From Paulownia fortunei (lineage: Eukaryota; Streptophyta; Magnoliopsida; Lamiales; Paulowniaceae), in the NCBI GenBank assembly GCA_019321725.1, contig CM033113.1, positions 8,432,001 to 8,496,000 of the forward strand: 64,000 bases of DNA. Reading direction: 5' to 3'. Of the stretch, positions 1 to 12,055 are shown piece by piece. Position numbers and translations under genes: made by a program. Position 1 is the first letter of the stretch. Each line of letters begins with the position of its first letter. Under the pieces are notes generated by a model. It did not search any database. It was not told the origin of the DNA and saw nothing but the letters and a program-made list of their open reading frames with translations.

Positions 1-1404
1 ATCTTTTCAATTGATGAGTAGTTCAACTCGTTTGGCATCATCATCCTACTTAAATAGTATAAGGCACTTTCTTTCCCATCATTATTCTCTTGAGCTAATA
101 AAGCCCCAACGGAATTTTTGAGCAGCAATATAAAGAATCAATGGGCGTCCAGGCACTGGTGCAACCAACACGGGAGGCTTCATCAAATAGATCTTTATAC
201 TTTCAAAAGCATTTCTACAAGACTTATCCCATTCAAATGGAATACCTTTCTTCATAAGTCGGCTGAATAGCTGGCATCGACCGGCTAGGTTCGAAATGAA
301 TCTTTGAAGATAAGCTAACTTTCCTTGTAAACTTTTAAGTTCGTGAATGTCTTGAGGTTCAGGCATTTTTAGAATCGCATCAACCTTTGCTTGCTCAATT
401 TCTATCCCTCGATGGCGAACGATGAACCCGAGAAACTTTCCAGACTTAACACCAAATGCACATTTCAGTGGATTCATCTTCAGTTGATATCTTCTCAATC
501 GTTCCAAGACTTTTCTCAAATCTAGAAAATGATCTTCTTGCTTTTTAGACTTTATAACCACGTCATCAACATAGCACTCAATATTTTTATGGAGCATATC
601 ATCGAAGATTTTCTGCATAGCTCTTTGATATGTAGCACCGGCATTTTTTAATCCAAACGGCATCACCTTATAGCAATATATACCTTTTGAAGTGCGAAAT
701 ATCGTTAACTCTTCATCTTTTGGAGCCATACGTATTTGGTTATACCCAGATGATCCATCCATGAAAGATTACGCTTCATGGCCAGTAGTAGCATCAATCA
801 TGAGCTCAGTAATGGGCAACGGAAAGTCATCTTTAGGACATGCGTCATTCAAATCTCTAAAATCGACACAAACTCTAATTTGACCATTCTTCTTTCTCAC
901 GAGAACAATGCTTGAGATCCATGTAGGATACTTGACTTCCCGAATAAACCCAACTTCGATGAGTTTATTCACTTCAGCCTCAATCAAAGGGACCAACTCA
1001 GGTCGAAATTGACACTGAGCTTGTTTAACAGGACGAGCTCCTTTCTTAACAGATAGGTGATAGACTGCTACTTTCGAATCCAATCCAGGCATCTCTTTGT
1101 ACGACCATGCGAATACATCTTTGAACTTATAAAGTAGTTTGAGGTATGCTCTTTCTTCATCAATGGCCAACAAAGCGCTAATATAGATTGGTCGGGAACT
1201 ATCGACATCGCCCAAATTAATCTCTTTTAGCTCATCAACAGTAGCTTTAACGCCTTCTTCAAGTTCAGGAGGAGCAACTTCAGCATCTTCCTCTTCCATT
1301 TCTTCACTTAAAGTGATGTGATAAGATGAAGCTACACTTTCCCTATCATTTTCGTCATCTTGAGTTTGTGTGAAAATAATAGTTTGCAACTTAACTTTCA
1401 GCAC
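1..1404 (-). pseudogene. Reverse transcriptase / RNase H remnant (broken)
   Basis: Minus-strand translation from 1404 gives a typical RT N-terminus (RPELVPLIEAEVNKL, VLVRKKNGQIRVCVDFRDLN), then the palm with the catalytic YVDD box in ECYVDDVVIKS, then the connection and RNase H start. An in-frame TAA at 769-771 splits the domain just before the MDGSSGYNQI block; the frame continues unchanged on both sides. A frameshift near 110-120 separates the RT frame from the RNase H frame, which reads ALLAQENNDGKESALYYLSR on the far side and continues to base 1. The enzyme would copy element RNA into DNA, but this copy is inactive. Confidence 0.92.
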
Positions 1405-2047
1405 TTTTTCACACGATATGAGTAAAGTAGTGCATCACCTCATACGAGATGGAATTAGACTTCGAAGTTTTTGGGTGGTTCGCGGTCTACTGACCCTTTT
1501 TAGATGCTTAGAGATAACCAATCTTTGATGGTTGACACTTTTACTTCCTAACTTTTTGAGCGGGCCAAGTCTATCAAAGACAGATATTTGTTTTATTTTC
1601 TTTCCATTATTATCAAAAACATCATCTGTCGATGAAAATTCTCCTTCAGACACATGATTGCTGCTTGCTTTTTGATGGCAATGCGGATGGGATTTTGTGG
1701 TACAAACCCAATACCAATTCGAGTATTTTGAACAATATGCCCACTTTCTTTCAGCAACTTTTGGGTAGCTGTAAGTCCATGAACTTGTTCGCCAATGATT
1801 TCAGGAAGGAGTTTACCCAAGACGGAACTTTCTTTTAGGTTGTATCCAGCTTTAACAAGAAGTTTATAACTTTCGGATCAAAACATTTTGTATTTTGGAT
1901 TCCTATACATACCCCATGTTCTGTCTCAGCTCCTTGAGTTGGGCAAACAAACCCTTCAAGTGGCTGAGAAGACAATTTCTCTGCATCGAGTTTTGTCAGA
2001 GGAAGCACCAATTCTTTCAAAGGCCTAACCTCAGTGGGAGACGATCC

Positions 2048-2659
2048 TCATTTTACGTGATCTCTATGAGTTGGGAAAGTGTTTTTGGTTTTACTCCCTT
2101 CAACACCATTATTTTGTTGCTTGGATTTCTCATGAGATGGACTATCTTTAGCTTTAAGTTTCTTTGCATCTTCGAGATAGTACTTAGCATCAGCAAAATA
2201 TGATTCAGCTTCAGTAAAAGGTTTATCATCACCGAGCACTCTTTTTACCACGCCATCTCTACAATACTTAAAACATTGGTGCCAAGTGGAAGGAATTACT
2301 CCATTTTTATGCAACCAAGGACGACCAAGAAGCATGTTATATGAGATTTTGGCATCTATAACATGAAATAACACAGTTGAGGCCATATCGTCCATCAATA
2401 ATTTTAATCTTATGATACCAAGAGCCCTTTGCCCCCCTTGGTTGAAACCTTGGATCATCAAACGACTATTTGCAAGTTCATCTATGGAAATTCCCAACTC
2501 CTTAAGTGTACGCAAGGGTAAGATATTTACTGTAGAGCCTCCATCAATCAATATCCTATTTACTTTTTGCTCACGAGTGTAGCCAGTTATGAATAATGGT
2601 CTATTATGGGGTTTGGAACCAAGCAACAAATCTTCATCAGTGAATGTCACTGCCAACAC
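2048..2659 (-). pseudogene. Retroviral-type aspartic protease remnant
   Basis: The segment encodes a pepsin-like retrotransposon protease domain. The active-site-like [13 protein letters not shown] stretch has DGG in place of the DSG/DTG usual in retroviral proteases; a DGGS version is common in plant Ty3-type elements. It is followed by the conserved MLLGRPWLH block. In the element it would cleave the Gag-Pol polyprotein. It lies between gag and the reverse transcriptase in the same orientation and is out of frame with gag. The downstream linker (2020-1593), which reads into motifs such as GIGFVPQNPIRIAIKK, is also split by a frameshift near 1835. Confidence 0.85.
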
Positions 2660-2663
2660 ACAA

Positions 2664-4069
2664 TCACACTATATTGTGAGCTTCATTTTCAGACAAACAA
2701 ACTTCATTGGAGGAAATCTTTTGTTCACTTGTCATGTTACATGAAATGTTATTGTCATAATCAAGCTTTCCATCATCACTGCATCCAGGCACATTCTCCA
2801 TTATAACATTAGTAAATCCAAATTCGATGGTGATAAGATTGGCAGTTGCATTATCTTCCTCAAGCGAGATCTTCCCTTGATGAGCTAACTGCATGACTTT
2901 GTCTTTGAATATGAAGCAATCATGGATTGGATGCCCCACCAAACGATGGTACTTGCAGTACTTTGGGTCATCAACACGCCTAGCTTCTTCAGGACGTTTC
3001 ATTTCAGGTAATTCAATGAGATTTTCTTTGAGCAAGTCATCGAATATTCCAGAGACATCAGAGTTAAGAAATATATATTGCTTTGTTTGCATCTCTTTTA
3101 GAGTCAACTTTCTTTACCCCCTTTCTTGAGAGGTATCTTTCTTTTCACCGCTCTTATCATTTGTGTTACCTTTGAATTTGATAGATGCTACATTGACCGC
3201 CATAGATTCTTTGTTTGGAACTTTAGAGAAAGACTTGCCTCCCTTCTTAGCTTCATACCTTTCTTTGGACCTTTGAGGCTCTTGGATGGGTGGCCCTTCA
3301 ACTCCACTTGCAGCCATACTCAACTCCATATCGTAGGCTCGAGTAGCCAACTCTTCAAACGTCCTTGGTTAGATTCCTTGCAGGATATACCGAAGGCCCC
3401 AATGCATTCCTTGGATGCACATCTCAATAGCTGAAGCCTCTGACAGTCGATCTTTGCAATTGAGACTTAAGTTTCTCCAACGATTGATATAGTCGATAAC
3501 AGGCTCTTCCTTCCACTGACGTGAATTCGTGAGTTCAATCATGCTAACCATTCATCGAGTACTATAAAAGTGGTTGAGAAACTCTTGTTCCAACTGTTCC
3601 CAACTATCGATTGAGTTTGCCTCCAAGTCAGTATACCAATCAAATGCATTTCTTTTCAACTTGTTTGCCCATTACGTGGCTAACATCAGCATTGTCTACT
3701 TTGTTCATCAATTTTGTGATTTGAGAGTCTTACTCTTGAACATGTTTAGTGAGTCCCTCAATGGCCTTCGTCAAACTTGCAATTTGCTCCTCGAGAGTTG
3801 TAGCATTTGTCACCATGACAGGTAAATGAGTAACTTGATGCTGAGTGAGGGGTGGATGATGCAGATTCATCATTTAGGTTTCCATCATCTTCGTTTGTAT
3901 TAGCAAAATGTGGCAAATCTTTCTCAGCAGTTTTGAGCAAAGGAGTTATCTCGAAAGATGATAGCGACTTTTTCGACATACTTCTTGTGACGACACCAAT
4001 ACTTTCGCCTGCAGCATTCGAAGAATTTGAAGTAGTAATTTTCACTACTGCGACCTTGCGAGTAGTCAT
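2664..4069 (-). pseudogene. gag remnant of Ty3/gypsy element (broken)
   Basis: Three colinear pieces are readable: an N-terminal segment (4069-3758), a retrotransposon gag core (3551-3369, with an EPVIDYINRWRNLSL-type stretch), and a C-terminal part (3350-2664) with the CKYHRLVGHPIHDCF segment typical of plant Ty3 gag. In-frame TAA codons interrupt it near 3366-3368 and near 3111-3113, and the join to the protease frame near 2660 needs a frameshift. These lesions mark a dead copy. The product would have been the capsid-like structural protein of the element. Confidence 0.85.
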
Positions 4070-4116
4070 TATGATATTTCAAAATTTCTGAAAAAAGAGA
4101 TGAGAGATAAAGATAG

Positions 4117-4133
4117 TCCCACTGGGCGTGCCA
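4117..4133 (-). other. Retrotransposon primer-binding site
   Basis: Just inside the LTR the sense strand reads TGGCACGCCCAGTGGGA, starting with TGG as expected for pairing to a tRNA 3' CCA end. An almost identical sequence lies at the same place in the element at 18.1-24.6 kb. I do not assign the tRNA. Confidence 0.7.
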
Positions 4134-4139
4134 AAAATT

Positions 4140-5001
4140 TGTAACACAAATTTCGTTGTCTGTTAAATTAACAAACAAGAAAAATAGTATAAATGAAATT
4201 TTATTGAATTAAATAGATAAAATGGTTACAATCTCTATAATTCCTCTGATTCTTCTCTTCAAAAACAATGTCTTTTGGGATTTAAACTTTTGGAGGTGCA
4301 ATCGCCAATTTGATCTCCTCCGAAATGGATTTTGTTCTTCAATAACGTTAATTCGAGGGTTTAACACCTTAATCTCGAATTAAAACGTTAAAACTTCAAG
4401 AATGTAAACTTTTTGGATTTGAATATTTATCGGTGGATCAACTCTTCGATCTCCTTCAATGTGGATTTAATCTTCAATAACGTTAATTCGAGGGTTTAAC
4501 AACTTAATTTCGAATTAAAACGTTATTATTTGAACGAACTCCGCGATGAACGCCTTGATTGTCACTTTGAACACCATGGATCTCCTTGAATTTTGACCGT
4601 CTTGGTTGAGAGAATTTCTCCAACACCTTTTTTGCTTGGATCTCTTTTTCACCACTTGTGTTTTTAACTCTTGTGAATAACCCCTATTTATACTTATGGA
4701 GTATGAGTTATTTGATAAGTCATTGATAAAGTACCACGATTTGATTGGTTGTTCATAATTTGATTGATATCTATCTTTTGATCACAAGATTTGATACAAT
4801 ATTGATTCCCAAGAATTAAAATTTGATACTTGACGATATTTAATTGACCAACAAAATATATTATAATATTAATTAATTAACTATTTAATTTAAAAATTAA
4901 ATTTAATTAAATTTTTAATATAAATAAAAAATATAAAATTAATATTTAATACATTTAATTTTACATATGTCTATTTAATTGACAAATTTAATTTGTCTAC
5001 A
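4140..5001 (-). repeat. 5' LTR of the first Ty3/gypsy element
   Basis: On the plus strand the block starts TGTAACACAAATT and ends AATTTGTCTACA, giving the TG...CA ends of an LTR and a short imperfect terminal inverted repeat, about 862 bp. The primer-binding site follows immediately on the element's sense strand. Internally it carries motifs such as the 'gttaaaccctcgaattaacgt' type phrase, which recur in the LTRs at 18107-18980 and 23684-24569, showing common origin. The second LTR is outside the window, so insertion age cannot be judged here. Confidence 0.85.
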
Positions 5002-6465
5002 GCATAAGAGGAGAAAAAGTTGCTATATCATCGAGTTGTCAAAAATTAATAATGTTATAAAATGAGGTGCGCCAACTCTATCCATAACATGCTCTGTCAC
5101 TCGATGATTATATGGATTTGGGTAGATCCATTTAACATAGAAGTTTTAATAATTAAACAAATGCCGTCAATTAATTTTTTATGATGGATCGCAATCGTCG
5201 TTAGGTAATAAGTAAAAATCGACAATCACAGGCGTCGCTGTAGTTTTGCATCATTTTATGTTGAACGGGACATTCGAGAAGAATGTTACTGACCCTGAAT
5301 TATTACTTCTTGTTTTCTTGATAATTACCTTGAATTTTTTACTTCACCCATAATCTTGTGAATAATCTTTAAAGTACAAATCTGATTGTCATTTCAATAT
5401 AAGTATAAGAAATTTTGACCCAATGACTTTGGTTCATTTCTGGCCATTCTTGGAAGATTATTAGGAGAAAATATATTTTGATAATGGATTTGCAAAATAT
5501 ATAAAGAATGAAAATATATTTAAACATTTTATTAGAAAAAAAAATATAATGTATTTTGAATAATATTTTCAACTCTTGTTATATCTTATCTTGTCAAAAC
5601 TGTTTTGTTATGGCTAATAGGAATATGGTAGGATATTGAATTATTTAAATATTATAATAAATAATTGATATTTTAGGAGAATAAAAATTTCATTCCCAAA
5701 AAAATATAAGTGAGAAGCTTTCATATGTTGTTCAAAGATGGCAGAGTGAGTAGTTACTTTTGTTAACTGACTCTTCTAAGAGACAAAATTACTTCAAGAA
5801 CAAAGTCTGAGGATGTCACGCTTTAGAAACCGTATTAAAGTGATTGGCAATGCCCATCATATATGGGATTTGAACAAAGTGTGGACTGTGGATACCATTC
5901 TTTACCAAACTATAATAAATTTTCTGGGAGGACCGATGGGGAAGAATGGGATTTGCGCAATAAAAAACTTGAGTCGAGGGGCAGATCAGCAAAACTTTTA
6001 GAGATTCACACCTGGCTCAATCTATATGATGAAGAAGAAGTGAAACGAAAAAAGTCCCAAGAATTGGGAGGCAAAATAACTACACTATAAAGCAAAAGGC
6101 AGCAAAAACTCACAGAAAAAAAGACACTTATTATGAGTTCCACTAGCCCTAAAGATCCAGCAACACGGTTTACACTTTGCTCCTAATTTCTATGTATAGT
6201 TGCTATAATGATCTATCTCCTCGGCTAAAATGGAGCAGATTTCTACCGCAACCTTTCTCCCCACTCTCCCCCTCTCTTATACATATATTACAGGTAAATT
6301 TTAGTTGCAAATATCAGAAAATGATTTAAAACAAGCAAATTCCTAGCGCCTCTTAGCATTGTCCTGAGATAGGACAACAGGATGCAGTATCAGAAAGCTG
6401 CATGCCGTGGAGCATTCTCACCTTTTTCCGGTGCAGCTCCAGTGATTGAAAAGAAACGATACCAA
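5002..6465. other. Spacer between retroelement and galactosyltransferase gene
   Basis: AT-rich spacer. The right end (about 6100-6465) is the 3' flank of the minus-strand galactosyltransferase gene and contains a duplicated copy of its last coding bases (see repeat at 6390). At 5863-6090 there is a 75-codon plus-strand open frame with a charged C-terminus (EEEVKRKKS). It slightly recalls DUF3511-type plant proteins but is not convincing. Nothing else recognisable. Confidence 0.5.
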
Positions 6466-6520
6466 TCAGAAAGCTGCATTCCATAGAGCATTCTCACCTT
6501 CTCCACATCTGCGGTGCACC
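6390..6520 (-). repeat. 76-bp-offset duplication of the galactosyltransferase stop-codon region
   Basis: About 50 bp covering the last codons and stop of the galactosyltransferase (6466-6520) recur at 6390-6441 with scattered differences, offset by 76 bp. Both copies contain tcagaaagctgcat and agcattctcacctt. The gene-proximal copy carries the expected C-terminus, so the distal copy is 3' UTR or flank. Confidence 0.85.
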
Positions 6521-9500
6521 TCCTTAATCCTATCAGCAGAATTGCAGATTCCGCTGCAGCTCCAGTCGAATGAAGCAACACAGATGTTGCCTGCCTGGGC
6601 CTTCCACTCACAATCTGCAATTCCATCAACATAATTAAGAGCTTGTATGTTACTTCACATTGTTCAAGCACCCATTTTCAACTCATCCATTTACTTCAGT
6701 ACTTCCACTACAGTAGTTACTATGATGCTTTTTTCTTCCATCTTACTATCTCCCAGAGATCAAATTTACTAAATGGTTTCTTCTCTAATAGACTTTGTTC
6801 CTCCCTAACACACACTTATTTGTTATTAAGCAAGAGTAATTAAGTAAGGGGTGTCTTTTCACAATAGGAACGAACACTTGTAGAATTCACACGGTATGGA
6901 TATGGATATAGATAAATATATTTTTTGATGAGTGAAATTATTGGTGTTCAGCGGGACTTAGCAAAAGACGTTACCAGGTGGTGTTCCACAACATAGTCTT
7001 CGGTCATCTATATGCTCCACATCCAATCCAATGAACCAAGCTCCCAGCGAGACATCCTCGTTTGCATATTTGTGCAAAACATGCCTACGGCAATTCAATT
7101 TATAGGATAAACTGATTGATGTAGATTTTAGACATACAAAGAAAGAAAAACAAGCCAAGGAAAACACTCACTGGTTTATTGATACATAGGTAGCCAAATC
7201 TTTAGAAATAGCATATAATTGCCCTGTAGCATGACGAAAATACTTGTTTCCTTGCTCACCAAATTTCCAATACTCAGGTTCATGATATCTTACTCCCCTG
7301 TCAGTAGAATGACAAAACCCAGGGCAAGTAAGGAAAAGAAAAGGGAAAATTTTGGGGACAAAACTAAAGCTAACATATACAGTACAATATTTCCTGAGAA
7401 TTCATAAACAGAATAACATTGCAAGACTCTTGCTTACTTTTGAGCCAGGACTGGACCAGATTTCATGCATCCTATGTACACCCTTGGTTTTGAACGATGC
7501 CTAGCCAGAGTTGCTCCCAACGTTGCTGCACTCCAAGCATCATAAGATTACAACATTGAGGAGAATGTCTTACAGTAATCTATTTTAAAAGCATTTCACA
7601 GTACTTGTTGCCCCTCACCCCAGAAGACTTGTTCATTATAAGCATGCTCTCAATAAAGAAGGTTGTTCGTTCTGATTTACAAGTATGTCCTTCAAGCACA
7701 CTGTTTTCTTCAGTTCTTTGCATAAAAACTTCCCTGTTGGTATGCATTCAGGTGTCCTGATAGTTGGTTTGAGTTGTAATGTTTGGTGATGTAATGATAT
7801 CTTTGAGTATTAGTAAAACTAAAGTTAAGAATAATATGTTCTTCACCAATGAAATAGTAAGTCATAGCAACTATTTTTTAAAACAAAACAGATTTTTTCC
7901 ATGGACAGAAATGCAGAATACAAGCAGGTAGGTGACCTTTTCACTTTTCAATTTATAGTAGGGGTTCACCCAGAAACCATGTCAATCCAACAAAGCAACT
8001 TTAGAAGAAAATAATATTTTTGGGTCATAATTGCTTCAATCCTTGATTCAACGAGGAAGGTTATCTTTGATACTATCCACAGTTCTTTCCTTCTTCACAG
8101 GCACACAGGCATGCATATATATACATACCATTATGCACACCTTGAACTCATGCAAAGAGACATGAAAACCTGTAATTGATAGGCAAATTTTGAAGGTATA
8201 ATATTTGCTTCTTACCTATGTTTACATGCACATCATCATCAACTTTGACATAGAAATCTGCATCCCAAAGTTGAACAGCAGCGGTGAAATAGGTCTTCGT
8301 CTTCGCTGATAGTTCAAGGTATCCTTCAACATGTTCCTGGACAATAATGCACCAATAAGTAAGGATAACGGCATAGTACCTTAATCATTTTTATAGTAGT
8401 AGATTGCATAACAGGAACATGAGTAAGCTATATATAAAAAGTGAAGGATGGAGATATAAAATATATTCTCCTTAAGCAATTTCAGGAAAGAAAAACAGCA
8501 AGAGAAAGAAAAATTTATAAAATACCAGTCTCAAAAAATCTCCGTGTTTCCTATCTTCTGCTTCAATAGCTCTATCAAGAATACCACCTGATGTTGCACT
8601 GGCGATCAGAGGATCAAATGAAAAAAGGTGAAAATTAGACATCATTCCTTGTCAAATTGCATTTGCATGAAAAATATGATAATGATACTAAGGAAATTTT
8701 CAAATAAATGTACAATGCAGGCAAAGGTTGTGAACTAAAACTTATGCTTGTTCAGAAGCTCTTCCACGATAACATAATTATGTTTTAACAAATTTAGTGC
8801 ATCAAATTATATAAAACAGAACTGCAGAAGCACCAGCCATATACCCAGGGGAAAAGTGCAAAAAGAAGAAGACTTGAACAACAGAAAAACCAAGTAACCG
8901 ATAATTATAAGAAGGAAAAATTGCAATGGTATACTCATGTAATTTATATTTAATAAATAATCATAACAACTTCCCACAAAGTGCACAACTGATAGAAATT
9001 CCCAATGGAAAAAAATAACAGTAACTAAATAATGTTTTAACGTAACCAAAGATATCTATTCCTCACCTGTGACCAATCACAAATCGAATTATAATGCCCT
9101 TTTCTTCCTCAAGCTTTTTACGTTTATCACCTGAATAGCCCAATTAATAGGAATAATGAATTAGGAATAGCTTCACCAATCTAATATGATAAACAGACAA
9201 ATTCATAAAACAGAAAAAAATTAAAGTATGAAGCACCTTGTAGCATCCAAGTAGCGCGTACTGAGTCTCTTCTCTTTCGACTGCTAAAAGCAGTGTTTAT
9301 GCCCACTACCATCAAGTATTTTCTTTTTTTGGTTAATTCAGGCATATTCAGGTCTTCAGATATTGGGGAACTGCTTAGTAAGGAATCCTGTACAGCCCTT
9401 GCTGCAGCTAGCTCCATTTCTAAATTTGAAATTGTTTTATCCAGGGTGCTGCACTTTGTAGATGGCCATGAGTTATGCAATTTATGTCACTGATGAATAT

Positions 9501-10991
9501 TATGAAATAAATATCCTAGGACCTTGAGGGCTTACTGAATAGCATCATGTGTCTTTGAAACTTCGCCTAATACATCGTTGGACCTGCCTTTTACACCCTT
9601 CTGACAAAACAAAAAATGATAAAATAACATGCATTAATCTCTGAATAAGTAATAAAATCTTCTTTGCACATATAGTAAAGGATATTCCATACATCATGCT
9701 TATTATATCAGCAGTTAAGCTAAATCTTGCAATTTAGAATGGGGGTAAAGTTCAAATAGTGATTTGCAAGTACTCACAACTTTTGAATCACAACCATCTG
9801 AAACTAACTTAAGCTTTTCGTCTGCAATCCCTGTTGACCGTGATATATCTTTAGCTTCTGGCACTGCCCACATCCTGTGGCAATAAACTCAAAACAATCA
9901 GAGACACAAAAATAGGAAGCTTTATAAAGCAAACAGAATGTTTGACTTAAGTGAGAAACTTTTGTCATGTTCTCTTAGCGGAATACTTTTGGAATACTTT
10001 TGCAAGTATGATAAAGAGATACTATTACTTTCAAAAAGTGAGGTGCAGGATAAATAATTAGGTAAATGCAAGTGTTCTTATTAATTTTCATATATTATAA
10101 ATAATCCACCTCTAGCATATTTAGACTCTTAACACTCAAGACTTTTTAAACTCGCATCTAAGGTTGCAGCAAATCCCCTGCATAGGGTCACTAGCATGAA
10201 AATAATGAAGTTGGGCTAAAGTTGAACCAAAAAAGAAAAAAGCAATATGCAGATGAACATGCACCCGAAACTTGTTATATTGTAAAACCAAGGAAGGTTA
10301 GCTTCTTTGCTGATGCTCTTGAGACTACAAAAGCCACTTCTGCAATCCCAAGGAACAGCTCTCCCAAAAGTGATCTCGAGTTCAACTTTTAAGAGTAGTT
10401 TTTACCCCAATAGTATCTTTGTTCGCGTACTCTAGAACATTTGGCAATCCTCACATATTGAGTCATCTTCCCTATAACTGTGTCTCTCAGAAAGTTCACT
10501 TCTATAACTTGAACCGAAATAGTTTTGAAGCTTCCGGAACAGCGTAAGATAGATGGAAAGATTTAATCAACTTAATCAAATAAAATTGCATCAAAATGGA
10601 GATATGTACGTTCACTTTTAGCACAGTCCATCATTAGCAGCCTATCTGATACTCTAAAGTGAACTTGCACTTAACAATTGGATCACAAAATCAATTGTAT
10701 ATGTTGAACGACATCAGTACTTTGATGACCAACTACGGCAATCATTACATAATTTGGCCATCATAGCCAGTTATGATTGTCAATCACCACTAAACACCCC
10801 ATAGACCTAAAATCCAATAACCAAAATATGCACTAATAAAAATCAATCAAAATTGACATGAAATCCAAAAGATCAAACCTGTCGGTGAAGAGCATCCCAA
10901 CGCAGAAGCAACCAATACAGAGAAAAATAGTGAGTTTTCTTGAAACAGCATTCTTCGAAGTTGACTCCACTCCTCTGCTCTTCCAAGACAT
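6466..10991 (-). CDS. B3GALT2-like: Beta-1,3-galactosyltransferase, GT31 family (B3GALT2/3/4-like)
   Basis: Golgi type II membrane glycosyltransferase of family GT31, expected to move galactose from UDP-galactose onto glycans such as those of cell-wall proteins. Exons (minus strand): 10991-10879, 9874-9778, 9600-9536, 9448-9237, 9130-9067, 8598-8526, 8336-8216, 7525-7438, 7297-7172, 7084-6975, 6614-6466. All splice sites are GT-AG with consistent phase, giving 405 residues, close to the roughly 400 usual for this clade. Visible parts are a short basic cytosolic tail, a membrane anchor at about residues 19-36, a plant stem region ([20 protein letters not shown]), the block [17 protein letters not shown], the metal/nucleotide DDD at about 241-243 (KVDDDVHVN), the [14 protein letters not shown] block and the Cys-rich C-terminus. 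WMPQG of relatives reads WMLQG here. The exact paralogue is inferred. Confidence 0.93.
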
Positions 10992-11859
10992 CCTGCCCTT
11001 TTCCAATTAATCTCTCAATTGCTCAACTTAAGCACAACCCATCTCAAATCTCAAGAAAACTCAGCTAACCAGCTCAAGGAACAGATCTAGAAGCTCAAAT
11101 CTTTGACAACCACCAATTTTGAAGTTCTAATAACCCAATTCTAGAATACAAAGATCACAACAAAAAACCTGACTACCGCAACAATTATATCTACTGTACT
11201 CACAGCACCATATCACTCTCTTATTCTTACAAGAAAAAACAATGGGAGAGATCAGAAAAGAGAAATATGAAGGAAATTCTTTCGATGATTATTTGGTCAG
11301 GTCAATGAGACCTCTAAAAATGTGGCTTTCTCTGTAGTGTGTACAAAGATAGGAAGTACTAACTATCTATAAATTTGAACAGAAAAAAAAAGGACCCTAA
11401 AATTAGTGACGTTAACTTCTTTGGTAATGGAATCTGAGATGGAAGAAGAAGAGCAGAATTGAGGAAGAAGATGAAGTAGGAGTGGTGATGTGGGGAATTT
11501 GAGAAGAATAGAATAGACCCACCGCCCACCCCCACCCAACTGCACTCTGTTCCATGTCTTTTTTTAATTTCTTTTTCTCTAAACTTGAAAGTATACAAAA
11601 TTAAGAATAACATGTATAAAACCTACCACTCCGTGCCTCAGTCAAAATGTCGGTGAACTGTCTGACTGCTTTTTTTAACAAAAGAAATTGTTTTTAAATT
11701 CCTCAATTTTTGTGCTTTTCATTTTATTTTTTTTATAATTCAAATATTAATCGTCAAATAATATTCTTAATCTCTGAAACCCTTATCCCTAAAATTTTGA
11801 ATAAGTAAATTGCGGATATGCCTTAAATATATTATAAATTTTTTCATAAATTGTACAAT
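10992..11859. other. 5' flank of the galactosyltransferase gene
   Basis: The first several hundred bases upstream of the ATG at 10991 (minus strand) should hold its 5' UTR and promoter. The CT/GA-rich stretch around 11420-11500 is compatible with a plant 5' leader or promoter, but no TATA box could be fixed with confidence. The rest is AT-rich spacer. Confidence 0.35.
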
Positions 11860-12055
11860 TTTATGCATAAGGAGTCATTTTCAAAGTAATTGTTTCATAC
11901 CAAACTCTCATTATAGGGTCTCACTAACAAAACAATAATTGTTTCATATCAAAATTCAGCCACAGGTTCCGATCAAAATTAAAACCCTTACTCTGCCGCG
12001 AAAAATGAGTACCATATTGATTGATTTACCAATTAAACTATTGCACGTGCCAGCT
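11860..12055 (+). repeat. Dispersed repeat, copy A
   Basis: About 190 bp recurring in diverged form at 14326-14515. Shared phrases in the same order are gcataaggagtcat/gcgtataatgagtcac, ttcaaagtaattgtttcat, a caaactc/ggtcacag block, a ccccactt/cccttact block and caattaaact. Each copy has a different internal insertion or duplication. Class unknown; no terminal repeats seen. Confidence 0.6.

Larger units (their letters stand above)
1..5001 (-). mobile_element. Ty3/gypsy LTR retrotransposon, degenerate, 5' part only
   Basis: Read on the minus strand, the order is LTR (5001-4140), primer-binding site, gag (about 4069-2664), aspartic protease (about 2659-2048), a spacer, reverse transcriptase (1404 to about 116), and the start of RNase H running off the window at base 1. 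This gag-protease-RT-RNase H order fits Ty3/gypsy; integrase and the 3' LTR would lie outside. The coding region is broken by several in-frame stops and frameshifts, so this copy cannot make an intact polyprotein. Its LTR is clearly related to the LTRs of the element at 18107-24569, which lies in the opposite orientation. Lineage within Ty3/gypsy is not assigned. Confidence 0.92.

Noticed and set aside
5813..6090. Overlapping plus-strand open frames, one ending in an EEEVKRKKS-like charged segment
   Set aside because: Only a faint resemblance to DUF3511-type proteins, no splice or promoter support, and two frames compete over the same bases.
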